64,000 bases of DNA from Orientallactaga sibirica (GCA_036365145.1 JAEOAD010002279.1:3095001-3159000); one strand, 5' to 3'. Shown: positions 30,569-41,815, counted from the stretch's first letter. The notes: generated by a model from the sequence alone, not told the origin. Made by a program: numbers and translations.

Positions 30569-30765
30569 CTGGAGAGATGGCTTAGTGGTTAAGGCATTTT
30601 CCTGCAAAGCCCAAGGACCTTGGTTCGATTCCCCAGGACCCACATAAGCCAGATGCACAATGTGGCGCACGTGTCTGGAGTTCGTTTGCGGTGGCTGGAG
30701 GCCCTGGAGTGCCCATTCTCTCTCTCTCAAATAAATAAATAAAAATATTTTCTTTAAAAAAAAAA
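30569..30765 (+). repeat. tRNA-derived SINE, type I (stack, element 2)
   Basis: Flanked by ATCTACCCAG on both sides. Confidence 0.94.
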
Positions 30766-30777
30766 TTATCTACCCAG

Positions 30778-30945
30778 CCAGACATGGTGGCACACGCCTT
30801 TAATGCCAGCACATGTGAGGCTGAGGTAGGAGGATCGCCATGAATTCAAGGCCACCCTGAGACTACAAAGTGAATTCCATCCAGGTCAGCCTGGGCTAGA
30901 GTGAGACCTTACCTTGAAAACAAACAAACAAACAAAACAAAACAA
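30778..30945 (+). repeat. B1 SINE (stack, element 3)
   Basis: Flanked by TTATCTACCCAG (30766-30777) and TTATCTACCCA (about 30947). Tail (AAAC)n. Confidence 0.94.
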
Positions 30946-30957
30946 GTTATCTACCCA

Positions 30958-31421
30958 TAATACCCCATTTCCCCACCCGTGTGGACTATCACTGCTGTCC
31001 TCTGCTCTGTATTAATGAAAGTTTCCGTGCGTGTGGAAAGTGTGAACTTGGAATAAGAGTCGTCCGTGCTCTTTACAGAGCATGCTCAACATCTTGGACT
31101 CATGTGTATCTTTAGGATTGACGCATCATTTTCAGATGCTTCTCAAAAAATACCAAGGTTTCGTGTGTATTTCCAAGTTCATAATGCTCAGAGATTTTTC
31201 TCCCTTATGAGATACTACAAACCAACCTTCTCTTAGTTTTATTATATTTGTGATAGATTCATACATTTTTCTCTGAGTGATATTTGTCATATGAAGAACT
31301 AACCATACCAAGTCTTTTTTTTTTTAATTGTTTTTTTCTCTGAAGGCTAGCATATCTGGTGCTGTGGGCACTTGGTTTCTCTTGTGGCATGGTAGCTGGT
31401 AGCCTTTAAGAATAGAACAGT
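30958..31421. other. Unassigned unique sequence
   Basis: About 460 bp including T-runs at 31316-31325. Nothing recognised. Confidence 0.4.
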
Positions 31422-31659
31422 TGGCTGGAGAGATGCCTTAGAGGTTAAGGTGCTTGCCTGTAAAGCCAAAGGATCCCGGTTCGACTCTCCAGGACCCACA
31501 TAAGCCAGATGCACAAGGGAGCGCATGCATCTGGAGTTCATTTGCAGTGGCTAGAGGCCCTGGTGCGCCCATTGTATCTCTCTCTCTCTCTCTCTCTCTC
31601 TTCTTCTTCTTCTTCTTCTTCTTTCTCTCTCAAATAAATAAGTAAAATATATTTTAAAA
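31422..31659 (+). repeat. tRNA-derived SINE, type I
   Basis: TSD AATAGAACAGT / AATAGACCAGT at 31411-31421 and 31660-31670. The 3' region has a (TTC)n expansion. Confidence 0.94.
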
Positions 31660-31670
31660 AATAGACCAGT

Positions 31671-32500
31671 CCGAGCACAGTCCAAGCCTGAACAGTTCTA
31701 AGTGCCATCCCACTGATTACAGTTACGACCTCAATCTAAACCTGATGAGTGAATTTGCAAGACGGGAACTTTCTATCCAAACACAGGCAATGCATTCGGT
31801 TTCATTAGATAACAGATAATGACTCCAAAGATGACGCCCGATGGGCGAGAACTTTCGACATTGCGAAGCCATACGTAAAGGTGCTTAGGGAGGGCCCAAG
31901 CTACGGGCAGCCAGATCTGCAGACTTGGCAACGAATTCAAGCAGATAGAATCTGAGTGATTCCACGGCGGTGAGATGGCCAGGGAGGGAGAGCTCAGGGT
32001 GACATGTCCAGCGGAGTTCTCACGGGGGCTGTGTGTTTGAGAAACTGCAGCTGCTGTTGTGGGAGAGTCAACAAAGGAAAAGATGAGTGCATTGCTGGCC
32101 AGCTGTGTGGAGCTCCGGGGTGGGGGCAGGGGGCACGGTCCCCCAAGCTACATCAGGACAGGCAGTGGATTGTCACAGAGGGAAAGTTTGCATCTCCTCC
32201 AAACGTCTACGCTGGAGTCTGATTTCCAGTGTGGTGACACAGGGAGGCAGGGTCTTGGGAGAGGACGTGAGTGTAGAGACTCAGGAATGGCGTGAGGGGC
32301 TGTATGAGACGAGACCTGAGCTCTGAAGACTTTCCATCGTGGTGACAAATAACTGAGGAAGCTGGAATATTTAAAAAGAATAATAATAACAACAATAACT
32401 GAGGAAGCCATTTCAAAGGAGTTCCGTGGGGGCTACACATACATACTATGCGTTTAGGAGCCTGCTCACCTCATGGTCAGCGAAGAACAAGAAGAAAAGT
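31671..32500. other. Unassigned repeat-poor sequence
   Basis: About 830 bp. Several overlapping 70-90-codon frames on both strands around 32000-32440, none with domain or splice support. Confidence 0.4.
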
Positions 32501-32670
32501 AGCCAGGCGTGGTGGCGCACGCCTTTAATCCCAGCACTCGGGAGGCAGAGGTAGGAGGATTGCTATGAGTTCGAGGCCACCCTGAGAATACAGAGTGAAT
32601 TCCAGGTCAGCCTGGGCTAGAGTGAGACCCTACCTCGAACCACCCCCCCCACAAAAAAAAAAGAAAAGAA
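32501..32670 (+). repeat. B1 SINE
   Basis: Full-length; tail contains a C8 run then A/G. Confidence 0.94.
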
Positions 32671-32699
32671 AAGAGGTAGGAAGAATGCTAGAACAAAGT

Positions 32700-33150
32700 A
32701 TAACGCCAGAGAATGTGTCCCTAGTGACCTACTTCCTCCAGCTTGACCTCACCAATACTTCCAATACTGCCATGGAATTTCAAAACCACATGTGGATTCT
32801 CCAATGATTAAAGCAGAGCCCTCATGATCCAATCTCTTCTCAATTATTTGATCCACCAGCCACCAGCTAGGGATCAAACCTCCCACACATGGGCCTTTTG
32901 AGGGGATAATTCTATGTAGTCTCAGGGTGGCCTTGAACTCACAGCAATCCACCTCCCTCTACCTCCCTAGGCCTGGGATTAAAGGCGTGCGCCACCACGC
33001 CCTGCTTTGAAGGGACAGTTCTGTATGACCAGCTCACCCATGTTCTATATGCGAGGGCGCAGAGACGTCAGCCATTCGCAAAACCCACAGCATCCCCTTG
33101 ACCTCTAGCTTCCTAGCCTCCGGAACTGAGAAAAATAAAATATATTTTTA
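32700..33150 (-). mobile_element. MaLR-like LTR fragments around a B1
   Basis: CTCATGATCCAATCTCTTCT...ACACATGGGCCTTTTGAGGG resembles an antisense MaLR LTR. After the B1, a plus-sense-looking 3' end (CCTAGCCTCCGGAACTGAG, AATAAA) follows, so two fragments may meet here. Confidence 0.5.
32908..33006 (-). repeat. B1 SINE, tail side truncated
   Basis: Flanked by TTTTGAGGGGATAATTCT / TTTGAAGGGACAGTTCTG. Confidence 0.88.
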
Positions 33151-33154
33151 AAAA

Positions 33155-33416
33155 GGGCTGGAGAGATGGCTTAGAGGTTAAGGCACCTGCCTCCTAAGCC
33201 TAAGAACCCGGTTCCAATCTCCAGCGGTTCCAATTCCAGGTCCCACGTTTAGCCAGATGCAAAGTGACGCAAGGGTGCAATGCCCCACTTGCCCACAAGG
33301 GGGCGCGCACATCTGGATTTCGTTCACAGCAGCTGAGACACTGCTGGAGCGCCCATCTCTGCCTCCCTCTCCCTCTCTCTCTCTGTCTCTCTCAAAAAAA
33401 GAAAGAAAAAAAAAAC
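33155..33416 (+). repeat. tRNA-derived SINE, type II with doubled B-box segment
   Basis: CCTCCTAAGCC diagnostic, doubled GGTTCCAAT, CTCF-like core. Confidence 0.94.
33293..33306 (+). promoter_or_regulatory. CTCF-like core motif inside type II SINE
   Basis: CCACAAGGGGGCGC followed by GCACATCTGG. Confidence 0.45.
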
Positions 33417-33721
33417 TACTGGCCCGGGATACCCACTCTAGCAGACTCTTACATAACAATCTTGAGTGACATGCAGGAGAGCCCTCCGCTGTCGGTAAAA
33501 CCACCCAAACTTGGTTATAGCAGCCCAAACTGACCGAGAGCGTCAACTTCTACATGGGATGGGAAGACGTGAGTGTCTAAGGGAACTCAGGCTTTGCCCA
33601 TAGGATTGTGGACTAAAAGCAGGGGGGCGGGGAGGAAGCCTTGACCCTCATTGTTAACAGCGCAGAGAAGAAGTGAAGAGCCAGGCAATCTACGAAGTGC
33701 AGAGGACAGTTATAAACGGGT
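33417..33721. other. Unassigned sequence
   Basis: About 300 bp, nothing recognised. Confidence 0.35.
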
Positions 33722-33723
33722 TT

Positions 33724-33942
33724 TTTTTTAAATATATTTTTTAAATTTTATTTGTATTTATTTGACAGAGAAAGAGGGAGAGAGAGAGAGAACGGGCGTG
33801 CCAGGGCCTCAGCCACTGCAAATGAACTCCAGATACGTGCACCCCCCCTTGTGAAACTGGCTAACGTGGGTCCTGGGGAATCGAACCTGGGTCCTTTGGC
33901 TTTGCAGGCAGACGCCTTAACCGCTAAGCCATCCCTCCAGCC
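33724..33942 (-). repeat. tRNA-derived SINE, type I
   Basis: Imperfect TSD TATAAACGGGTTTT / TGTAAACAGGTTTT. Confidence 0.93.
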
Positions 33943-34272
33943 CTGTAAACAGGTTTTGTCTATTAAGTACCTAATGCATAACAAAACCTCTTCCACCACT
34001 TGCACCCTGCTCTAGCTGTGAGCTTCCCCTTGCTGGACAAGATGCCAGACCATCTCTGAGGATTAGGTGTGAGGCTTAACCACAAACACCCGAGGCTATG
34101 GGGACTGTTTTACATTCAGACCACCACAACCATAGAGAATAACAATAATAGTGTGTATACGCTATTATCCAGTTCAGACTTTACTACTCACGGACGGCCT
34201 ACTGGGAGTTCCGCACTGTATCAAAGGCAGAAAACTATTACTTACTTCTCATGAATTCTTAAAATGTAGACG

Positions 34273-34450
34273 GGGCTGGAAAGATGGATCAGCTGTTAAA
34301 GGTGCTTGCCTGAAGAGCCTAATGACCAGGGTTCGATTCCCCAATACCCACATAAAGCCAGATGCACAAAGTACATCTCTCTCCCTCCCTCTCTTTTTCT
34401 CTCTACCTCTCTCTGTTTGCAAATAAATTAATAATTATTTTTTTATAAAA
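34273..34450 (+). repeat. tRNA-derived SINE, type I, internally deleted
   Basis: The body from ATGCACAAAG jumps straight to the CT-rich region, losing the GCATCTGGAGTTC part. Confidence 0.9.
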
Positions 34451-34508
34451 AGGATGGCAAGGAGCTGATCTCAAAAGTACCAAGTGCATCAAAAAGAAAA
34501 GAAAATAG

Positions 34509-34745
34509 GGCTGGAGAGATGGCTTAGCAGTTAAGTGCTTGCCTGTGAAGCCTAAGGACCCAGATTTGATTCTCCAGGTCCCACATAAGCCAGATGTGCA
34601 TGGTGGCACATGCATCTAGAGTTCGTTTGCAGTGGCTAGAGGCCCTGGTGTGCCCATTCTCTCTCCCTCTGTCTTTCTGTCTCTCTCTCTCTCTTTCTCT
34701 TCCTCTCCATCACTCTGTCTCTAATAAATAAATAAATGAAAAATA
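34509..34745 (+). repeat. tRNA-derived SINE, type I
   Basis: TSD AAAAGAAAATAG on both sides (about 34497 and 34746). Confidence 0.94.
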
Positions 34746-34764
34746 AAAAAGAAAATAGCCAACT

Positions 34765-35030
34765 ACCCACCTTACAACGTGCTCCTCCAGACACAAAATG
34801 GCCTGGATATCCATGACCTCACAGTGCCTGACACTACCTACACAAGACCATCATAACAGGAGGAAAAAATCATGACATCAAACCGAAAAGAGAGACTGAT
34901 TGAGAGGGGGAGGGGATATGATGGAGAGTGAAGTTTCAAAGGGGAACGTGGGAGGGAGGGAACTACCATGGGATACTGTCTACAATTAAAGAAGTTGTCA
35001 ATAAAAAAATAAAAATAAATTTTAAAAACT
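34765..35030 (+). mobile_element. L1 3'UTR fragment (family a)
   Basis: ACACAAAATGGCCTGGATAT...TACACAAGACCATCATAACA, a purine-rich GAGGGGGAGGGGATATGATG block and GTCAATAAAAAAATAAA end. Same family as 50298-50750 and 55797-56026. ORF2 is absent. Confidence 0.75.
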
Positions 35031-35689
35031 TCACTCTCCACCATACATAAAAGAAAATAAATAAAATCAAATAAATAAATAAAAATTATAAGATGTTAAA
35101 ACAACAAACAAACAAACAAAAATAAAAATTCTTCTTTGGGGTTCTGTTCCCTGACTGCCTGGCCAATTTCTGTCTCCTATCACTGCTGGGTTTGATGACG
35201 CTACGCCTTCATTGCTGGAAGAATCCATTGCCCCCTTGTCTGAGGGAGATGTTCTTCATCTTCAAACTTTGACTCCAAACCCATGGCTACTTTAGAGAAT
35301 GGGGAGGCGACAGTGGCAAAATCACACCCCAGGGAAGACAACTCAACACCGCGAGGAGCGAGTCCGGGGACAGAACACTTGGGCCGGAGAAGATAGTGCA
35401 TCCGTGTGACGTTATCCGTACGCAATCCGTCCAGAGATGCTGGGTGCGAGGCAGAAACATAAATAGAGGAAGTCAAAATTCCAGAAATCCTTTGGTAACT
35501 GTGAGGAAAGGAACTGGACAGTCTGTGGGATGAGGGTGCTGGATGAATGATTTATCACCTTCATTTCAGAGGCATCTCCAATGAAACAAAAGTCAACTGC
35601 ATTCATTTTCCCCAGCAGCCACCCCACTAAATGTGGCCTTCACCAAGACGTGGCACTGTAGTGCCAGTCTTGCCAGGACTTTTGGACCA
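35031..35689. other. Unassigned sequence with A-rich start
   Basis: (AAAT)n/(AAAC)n to about 35130, then unique sequence. No exon supported. Confidence 0.4.
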
Positions 35690-36128
35690 TATAGTTAGTT
35701 TTGTGCTGCCCTAGACCCTAAACACACCGAGGCCTCGTTAAGGATTGTGCTAGACTGCTGACTCTGTGACAGACACCTGAGAGAACTAGCTGAGAGGAAA
35801 AAGGATTTACTTTGCCTCACAGTTGACTTTGTCCATGGTCACTGCGCTCCGTGTTCTTGGCTTGTGGCGAAGCACAATGTCATGTAATGTAAATACATCA
35901 CAACAGCCAGGCAACAGGCTCAAGATACATCTTTTCCAGGGCGTGCCCCAGTGACCAACTCCCCCCACCCAGGCCCCACCTCCTACTTCCCACCATTTCC
36001 TAATAATATCATTGACTCTAAATCCTCTGACGTATTCATGCACTGCTTAGGCCAGAGCCCTCGGGATACACCCACTTCCCAAAAGCCCATCAGCTGGCAA
36101 CCAAGCCTCAGTCTAAAACACGAGTCTA
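35690..36128 (-). mobile_element. MaLR-like LTR
   Basis: AAGGATTTACTTTGCCTCAC, GCCCCAGTGACCAAC, AGGCCCCACCTCCTA and GCATCAGCTGGCAACC-like order matches the antisense of rodent MaLR-type LTRs. Confidence 0.55.
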
Positions 36129-36147
36129 AAAAAAAAAAGAATATCTG

Positions 36148-36298
36148 GAGCTGGGCGTGGTGGCACACACCTTTAATCCCAGCACTCGGGAGGCAGAGGT
36201 AGGAGGATCACTGAGAGTTCGAGGCCACCCTGAGACTACATAGTGAATTCCAGGCCAGCTTGGACTAGAGTGAGACCCTTCCTCGGAAAACCAAAAAC
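36148..36298 (+). repeat. B1 SINE
   Basis: TSD AAAAAAAGAATATCTG / AAAAAAAGACTATCTG at 36132-36147 and 36299-36314. Confidence 0.95.
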
Positions 36299-36649
36299 AA
36301 AAAAAGACTATCTGAGATCAACACCATAACAACGGCCTATTCGATTTGCATAGCTTTAGGTCTTACAGCACGCAGACATGCCACTATTATAGTGCATTCC
36401 CTAAAGTCAGTTCCATACCTGAACAAAACCAAAGTCCTCTGAATGGAACAATAGACAAGTCCCTTTCAAAAGGCAGTGACTGGGTGGCCACCCGTGTTAA
36501 GCCTCATAGGCAGAGAAAACCAGCTATCTCTCAGGTAGAGAGAGAGAGAGAGAGAGGAGAATGGGAGGCAAATTCTCCCTACCCCTAACTTATTTATTCT
36601 CCTTGAACCTCAACAGGCTGGGGAATGACTCTCAAATTGGTGGGGGTTT
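36299..36649. other. Unassigned sequence
   Basis: Contains a (GA)n at 36537-36556. Possibly MaLR-derived. Confidence 0.3.
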
Positions 36650-37130
36650 TTTTTGTTGTTGTTGTTTTTGTAGTTGAATGTATTTTAAAAATTTTTTTAT
36701 TGACAACTTCTATACTTACAGACAATAAAACATGGTATTTCCCTCCCCTCCCCCCATTCCCCTTCACAACTCCACTCTCCATCATATCCCCTCCCTCTGA
36801 CTGTTGGTCTCTCTTTTAATTTGATGTCATCATCTTTTTCTTCTATTTTGAGGGTCTTGTGAAGGTATTGCTAGGCACTGCGAGGTCATGGATATCGAGG
36901 CCAATTTCTGTCTGGACAGTTGCATTGTAAGGAGTCGTACCCTTCCTTTGGCTCTTCCATTCTATCTGCCCCCTCTTCCGCAATGGACCCTGAGCCTTGG
37001 AGGGTGTGACAGAGATGATTCTGTGCTGGACACTCCTCCGTCCCTTCTTCTCAGCATTATGTTGCCTTTTGGGTCATCCCAGGGGTCATCACCATCAGAT
37101 TGGTGGGTTTTTAATCAGCCTATTGATTCA
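36650..37130 (-). mobile_element. L1 3'UTR fragment, minus
   Basis: Minus-strand GTCAATAAAAAAATTTTTAA end preceded by GGAGGGGATATGATGGAGAG and CAAGACCCTCAAAATAGAAG. Homologous to 50298-50750 in the same orientation. Confidence 0.75.
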
Positions 37131-37440
37131 AGTTTCTTCTGGAAGTAGTCGTATGGATACACCCCCAGAAAGAATGCCTTACAGCTACCCCTTCACCCAG
37201 TCCAGTGGGCACATCGAATGAATGAATGGTGTGTTCTGCACTGAATGAGACATCTCCATGCCACCCTCCCACGCTGGGAACCACAGAGGAAGAGGGGGCA
37301 GAAAGAATGTAAGCGCCAAAGGTTAGGGAGGAGTGCTTTACAAGACTGCCTTCCAGATACAAAGCAGCTGTCGCATTCACACCATCACCATGCTTGATGG
37401 AACCTACACAAGACCTGCATAACAGGAGAGACAAAAAAAC
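37131..37440 (+). mobile_element. L1 3'UTR fragment, plus, facing the previous one
   Basis: GAATGAATGGTGTGTTCTGC, GAATGAGACATCTCC, AGAATGTAAGCGCCAAAGG and CCTACACAAGACCTGCATAA are rodent L1 3'UTR phrases in sense. Ends in an A-rich tail (37435-37465). Confidence 0.7.
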
Positions 37441-37498
37441 AAAAACAAAAACGAAAAAAAAATAAAACCACCTGATGCATCAAAATAGAATAGCCACG

Positions 37499-37644
37499 GG
37501 GCTGGAGAGATGGCTTAGTGGTTAAGGCTCTTGCCTGTGAAGCCAAAGGACCCAAATTCAATTCCCTAGCAGCCATGTAAACCAGATGCACAAGGGGTGC
37601 ATGCATCTGGAGTTCGTTTGCAGTGGCTGGAAGCCCTGGCATGC

Positions 37645-37684
<40 letters not shown>

Positions 37685-37730
37685 CTTCTCCATCTTTCTC
37701 TGTCTCTCTCTCTCTCTCAAACAAATAATG
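37499..37730 (+). repeat. tRNA-derived SINE, type I
   Basis: Intact head and body, B box mutated (AATTCAATTCC), long (CT)n. Confidence 0.93.
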
Positions 37731-38983
37731 CAGATGGCTGCAGAAGAAGCTACAAGAAAGGGTGAAGAAGCCAGAAGAGAGAGGTCTATAGATTCTCATT
37801 GCCAGAAGAGCCACAAAGAGCTATGATATCTTCCGGGCCCAAGGCCTCAAACCCTAGACTGAACTATAGCGGTAGAAGGTTCTGGATGTGTAGCCTGCAG
37901 GCCATGGTTAGAAGAAGGTCAGTTTGCTGGGAGAGACACGAGAGAGACAGAGAAACATAGTAAAAGGAGAAGCCAGACCTGACAACTGGACGCGATGCTC
38001 AGGATGCGATGTCTTCCAATTCTGACATCACTAAGGAGCTTGTGTTCAATCCGGGTTGTATTTAGAGTCTGTGGGGGCTAGTATCAAGTAAACACAGTGG
38101 ATAGATCTTTTTGTTGTTGTTGTTCCTCTTCGGTTTCCAAGAAAGCAGGTGGCTGTAGCCAATTCCCCAGGAGCCCAAGTTTATAATCTAAAGTTCTCTG
38201 GGTTTTGGGAACAATCCCAACCCCATCGAGTCATCACCTGGGAAGGAAGATGATTCAACCCAATGACACTGACTATAATCATTTAAGAGTCTTTTATAAC
38301 GTGATCCAATTGTACCTCGGGGCCTTGGCCAAGATGTAAAGAAATTATTGGGTTTTTTTTTTTTTTTTTAAAGGGCCAACCCCTCCTCGATTCCGAATCA
38401 GCGGAACATTTAAAACATTCTCTAAACCATCTGGGCCCTGGGATTGAATTTTATGATGTACTTTTGTAAAATACAAGTCTCAGAAATAACATACCACATT
38501 AGCGAGTCAAGACGTGTTTAGATCCTGTGGAAATGAACTCTCCAGGGGTAGAAAGGAAGGCTAATGAGAAGGAGGGGGCTCGCCGAGGTCATGCCTGAAT
38601 GGTGAGAGGAACTTTAGCGGGGGTTTCTGCAAAGCTTTGATAAGACTGCAAAGTGTCTAAGAACATTCTGAAGCCAGTAACATGAGCTGCTTCCTGCTTG
38701 TGGCCGGTGGGGCATGGGAGAGAGAGGGAAGCAACAGGAACATCAGTGTTCAATCACAGAGATCGTTGCTTGCTCTCTCACAAGCTACTTCATTGCAGGG
38801 AGCCCCCCATTTGGTTTCCAGAGACGCCTGGGGAGTGTGGCTTTATGTCCTCTGACCTCAGCAACTGCTTGCTCTCTTTCCAGCCTGTCTTCTGCCCAGC
38901 TCACATCCACATCCGGTCATGATGGTTTGTGTCCCTGAGTAACTTACATAAACTTCCCAACTTGGGTCTAAGATGCTACGTCA
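37731..38983. other. Repeat-poor interval; no gene assigned
   Basis: About 1.25 kb. The first 250 bp are GA-rich. A T-run lies at 38352-38370. No splice-bounded frame found. Confidence 0.4.
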
Positions 38984-39136
38984 AAGCCGGGTGTGGTGGC
39001 GCACGCCTTTCATCCCAGCACTCGGGAGGCAGAGGTAGGAGGATTGCCATGAGTTCAAGGCCACCCTGAGACTACAGAGTGAATTCCAAGTCAGCCTGAG
39101 CTAGAGTGAGACCCTACCTCAAAAAAACCACAAAAA
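38984..39136 (+). repeat. B1 SINE
   Basis: Full-length, its A-tail merging into the following purine array. Confidence 0.94.
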
Positions 39137-39160
39137 AAGAAAGAAAGAAAGAGAGAGAGA

Positions 39161-39201
<41 letters not shown>

Positions 39202-39203
39202 GA

Positions 39204-39236
<33 letters not shown>

Positions 39237-39309
39237 GAAGAAAGAAAGAAGGAAAGAAAGAAAGAAAGAAAGAAAGAAAGAGAAGAAAGAAAGAAGGAAA
39301 GAAAGAAAG

Positions 39310-39347
<38 letters not shown>

Positions 39348-39420
39348 GGAAGGAAGGGGAGGAAGGAAGGAAGGAAGGAAGGAAGGAAGGAAGGAAGGAA
39401 GGAAGGAAGGAAGGAAGGAA
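39129..39420. repeat. (GAAA)n-(GGAA)n purine microsatellite
   Basis: About 290 bp essentially pure purine on the plus strand: GAAA-based units with interruptions, then about 16 GGAA units. Confidence 0.97.
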
Positions 39421-40088
39421 ATATTGGTTACACTATGAAAGTTGTAGATCACAGTAGAAGATTTCATGGTGAATTTTGTCAAAAACCCTAACACTAGACA
39501 ATTCCTACAGCACCCCACACAGAAATAATTCTGAAAAACAATTTTTTTTAACATCTTACCACTTCCTCTGGTTTCATCTTTGTGGGAAATGTTGAAAGTT
39601 CACTTCCTTATCTGTCTTCGCTTACTTTGCTTCTGCACCAAAGCCCTTCTCCACCACCATCCGTGCCCCTTACCTTGTCCTCTGGCCACCAAGGAAGCCC
39701 TGTGGGAGACGGAGATGCATCCCTCCACTGGCTGTTTTATTACGGTTGCTATTTTGTTTTCCTCCCCAGCCCCGTGCTTGTCTCTCTCCGCTTGCTAGTC
39801 GGCTCTATGAGGTCAGACCTATGCCCAATTGCTCTTCCCCTGGCCAGGGTCTACACATCCATGTGTATATGATAAAACGCCATTAATCTTTTTTTTCTTA
39901 TGGAAGAATGAAGGGGGATCCAGGTCTTTTAACCATGGAAAGCCACACCATTGGCTGTGCCCTCTCTTACCCAGAGTGTACTGGTTAGCAGCGTTCTTAG
40001 ATCCTAGAACTGCTCTGCCACACACGTGATGGAGTAGGGCCACAACATAATCACCCACAGTTCTACGGGTTAAGAATGGGAAGGTTTG
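39421..40088. other. Unassigned sequence
   Basis: About 670 bp. GTCGGCTCTATGAGGTCAGA (39797-39816) recalls an L2/MIR phrase. Two overlapping frames at 39580-39872 lack support. Confidence 0.35.
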
Positions 40089-40305
40089 GGGCTGGAGAGA
40101 TGGCTTAGTGGTTAAGCGCTTGCCTGTGAAGCCTAAGGACCCCTGTTTGAAGCTCGATTCCCCAGTACCCACATAAGCCAGATGCACATGGTGGCATGTG
40201 TGTCTGGAGTTTGTCTGCAGTGGCTGGAAGCCCTGGCACACCCATTCTCTCTCTCTATCTATCTCTATCTCTATCTCTATCTCTATCTCTATCTCTATCT
40301 CTCTA
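40089..40305 (+). repeat. tRNA-derived SINE, type I, with (CTCTAT)n end
   Basis: The CT-rich region has become a (CTCTAT)n array and the AAAT tail is lost. Confidence 0.92.
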
Positions 40306-40394
40306 AGGCAGCAAGCATGTCACAGGGCCTGACTCTCAAGGTCTGAGGTGATTTCTGCAGTTCCAGGCGGACATGGGTCTGGGATCGAAAGAAA

Positions 40395-40463
40395 AGTATA
40401 TATATATATATATATGGAAAATAGAAAAAGCATGGGAGAGAGCAGTCATGGAAAATATATAGA

Positions 40464-40489
<26 letters not shown>
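40395..40489. repeat. (AT)n and (CT)n simple repeats
   Basis: AT array 40398-40416 and CT array 40465-40489. Confidence 0.85.
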
Positions 40490-40495
<6 letters not shown>

Positions 40496-40496
40496 A

Positions 40497-40623
40497 GAGG
40501 CAGAGGTAGGAGGATTGCTGTGAGTTCGAGGCCACCCTGAGATTACAGAGTGAATTCCAGGTCAGCCTGGGCTAGAGTGAGACCCTACCTTGAAAAACCA
40601 AAACAAATAAAAATAAAAAGTAA
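40497..40623 (+). repeat. B1 SINE, 5' truncated
   Basis: Begins at GAGGCAGAGGTAGGAGGATT, with a normal 3' half and A-rich tail. Confidence 0.9.
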
Positions 40624-40636
40624 AAAACACCTCTGG

Positions 40637-40715
40637 GGCTGGAGAGATGGCTGGTGCACCCATTCTCTCTCTCTCTGTCTCTCAAAAAATTTACAAAACA
40701 AAAATAAATAAGTAA
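40637..40715 (+). repeat. Minimal tRNA SINE with large internal deletion
   Basis: GGGCTGGAGAGATGGCT is joined directly to GGTGCACCCATTCTCTC. TSD AAAACACCTCTGG on both sides (40624-40636, 40716-40728). Confidence 0.9.
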
Positions 40716-40734
40716 ATAAAACACCTCTGGCCCC

Positions 40735-41040
40735 AAAGCAGCTGATGGGAAGAAAGAGTTTGTGTCAGCTTACAGTCTAGAGAGTTGGCTTCATGACTGA
40801 GTGAAAAGGCAGTAGAGCAGAGGGTTAATATATCAATCTTGCCACACAGCTGGCAGAAATCAGCAAAGGAGTAAGTTAAATTCTGGCAAGGAGGAGGTGG
40901 CTTAATACCCCAAAGCCCATCCCCAATGACACACTCTTCAGCAAGACTACACCTCTCTCAAATTGTCACCAGCTGGGGGACCAAGCATTCCAAAATACAT
41001 CAGTTTATGGGGTACATCTGATTCAAATGACCACACGGTG
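40735..41040 (-). mobile_element. MaLR-like LTR
   Basis: CACCAGCTGGGGGACCAAGC, TTTATGGGGTACATCTGATT and CAAATGACCACAC mirror the antisense 5' end of a rodent MaLR-type LTR. Confidence 0.55.
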
Positions 41041-41168
41041 TGTTGGCTGTCTCAGGGGCACTGGAGAAAAATCAAAGGTAATTCTTGGGTTTAGTCGGGG
41101 GCCACAGCCTACCTGAGTGGATAATGGGTGGAACTGAGGGGTGCACAGTTAATTATAAGTTCACTTTT

Positions 41169-41375
41169 CTTTAATATTTTTATTTATTTATTGAGCAAGA
41201 GAGAGAGAGAGAGAAATTGAGAATGGGCACACCAGGATCTCCAACCGCTGCAAACGAACTCCAGACACATGTGCCACCTTGTGCATCTGGCTTACGTGGG
41301 TCCTGGGGAATTGAACCTGGGTCCTTTGGCTTTATAGGCAAGTGACTTACCAGCTAAGCCATCTCCCCAGCCTAG
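41169..41375 (-). repeat. tRNA-derived SINE, type I
   Basis: Flanks AAGTTCACTTTTC / AAGTTCCCTTTTG form the TSD. Confidence 0.93.
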
Positions 41376-41589
41376 AAGTTCCCTTTTGACCATTGTCATG
41401 ATCTATCTAAGAGGAGATGTGACGCACACCAGTTGGACATTGTAGTAAAGAGTCGGCTTGTCGTTTCTGTGTTTGACTACTGACAATACATAGACAATAT
41501 ATAGTGCCACCTCTACAATGTCTCCCAGGGTCCCATGTCTGGGCAAGCTGACAAGAAATCTCAGACTGGTCTATAGTTCTCAGGACCCG

Positions 41590-41700
41590 CCGCTGTTAAC
41601 ACACTTCATCTAGGACACACGCCCTAAAGGTTCCACAGCTTCCCAAAACAGTGTCACCAGCTGTTCAAACCATATGAGCCCGTGGACATTCAGCTCACAA
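41590..41700 (-). mobile_element. MaLR-like LTR fragment
   Basis: CCTAAAGGTTCCACAGCTTC...GTCACCAGCTGTTCAAACC. Short, diverged. Confidence 0.45.
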
Positions 41701-41815
41701 TCTCTCTAATCCATTGATCTTAGCATTAGGGTATGCACATATTGCCCTGAGCCAGAAGCTTTGATATCCAAAAGAAAATTCTCAGTGAAGTCAAGAAAAA
41801 AAATAATAATATTGA

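Noticed and set aside
39114..39554. 146-codon Leu/Ser/Phe-rich frame and its Lys/Arg/Glu-rich antisense
   Set aside because: Direct translation of a (GAAA)n/(GGAA)n microsatellite.
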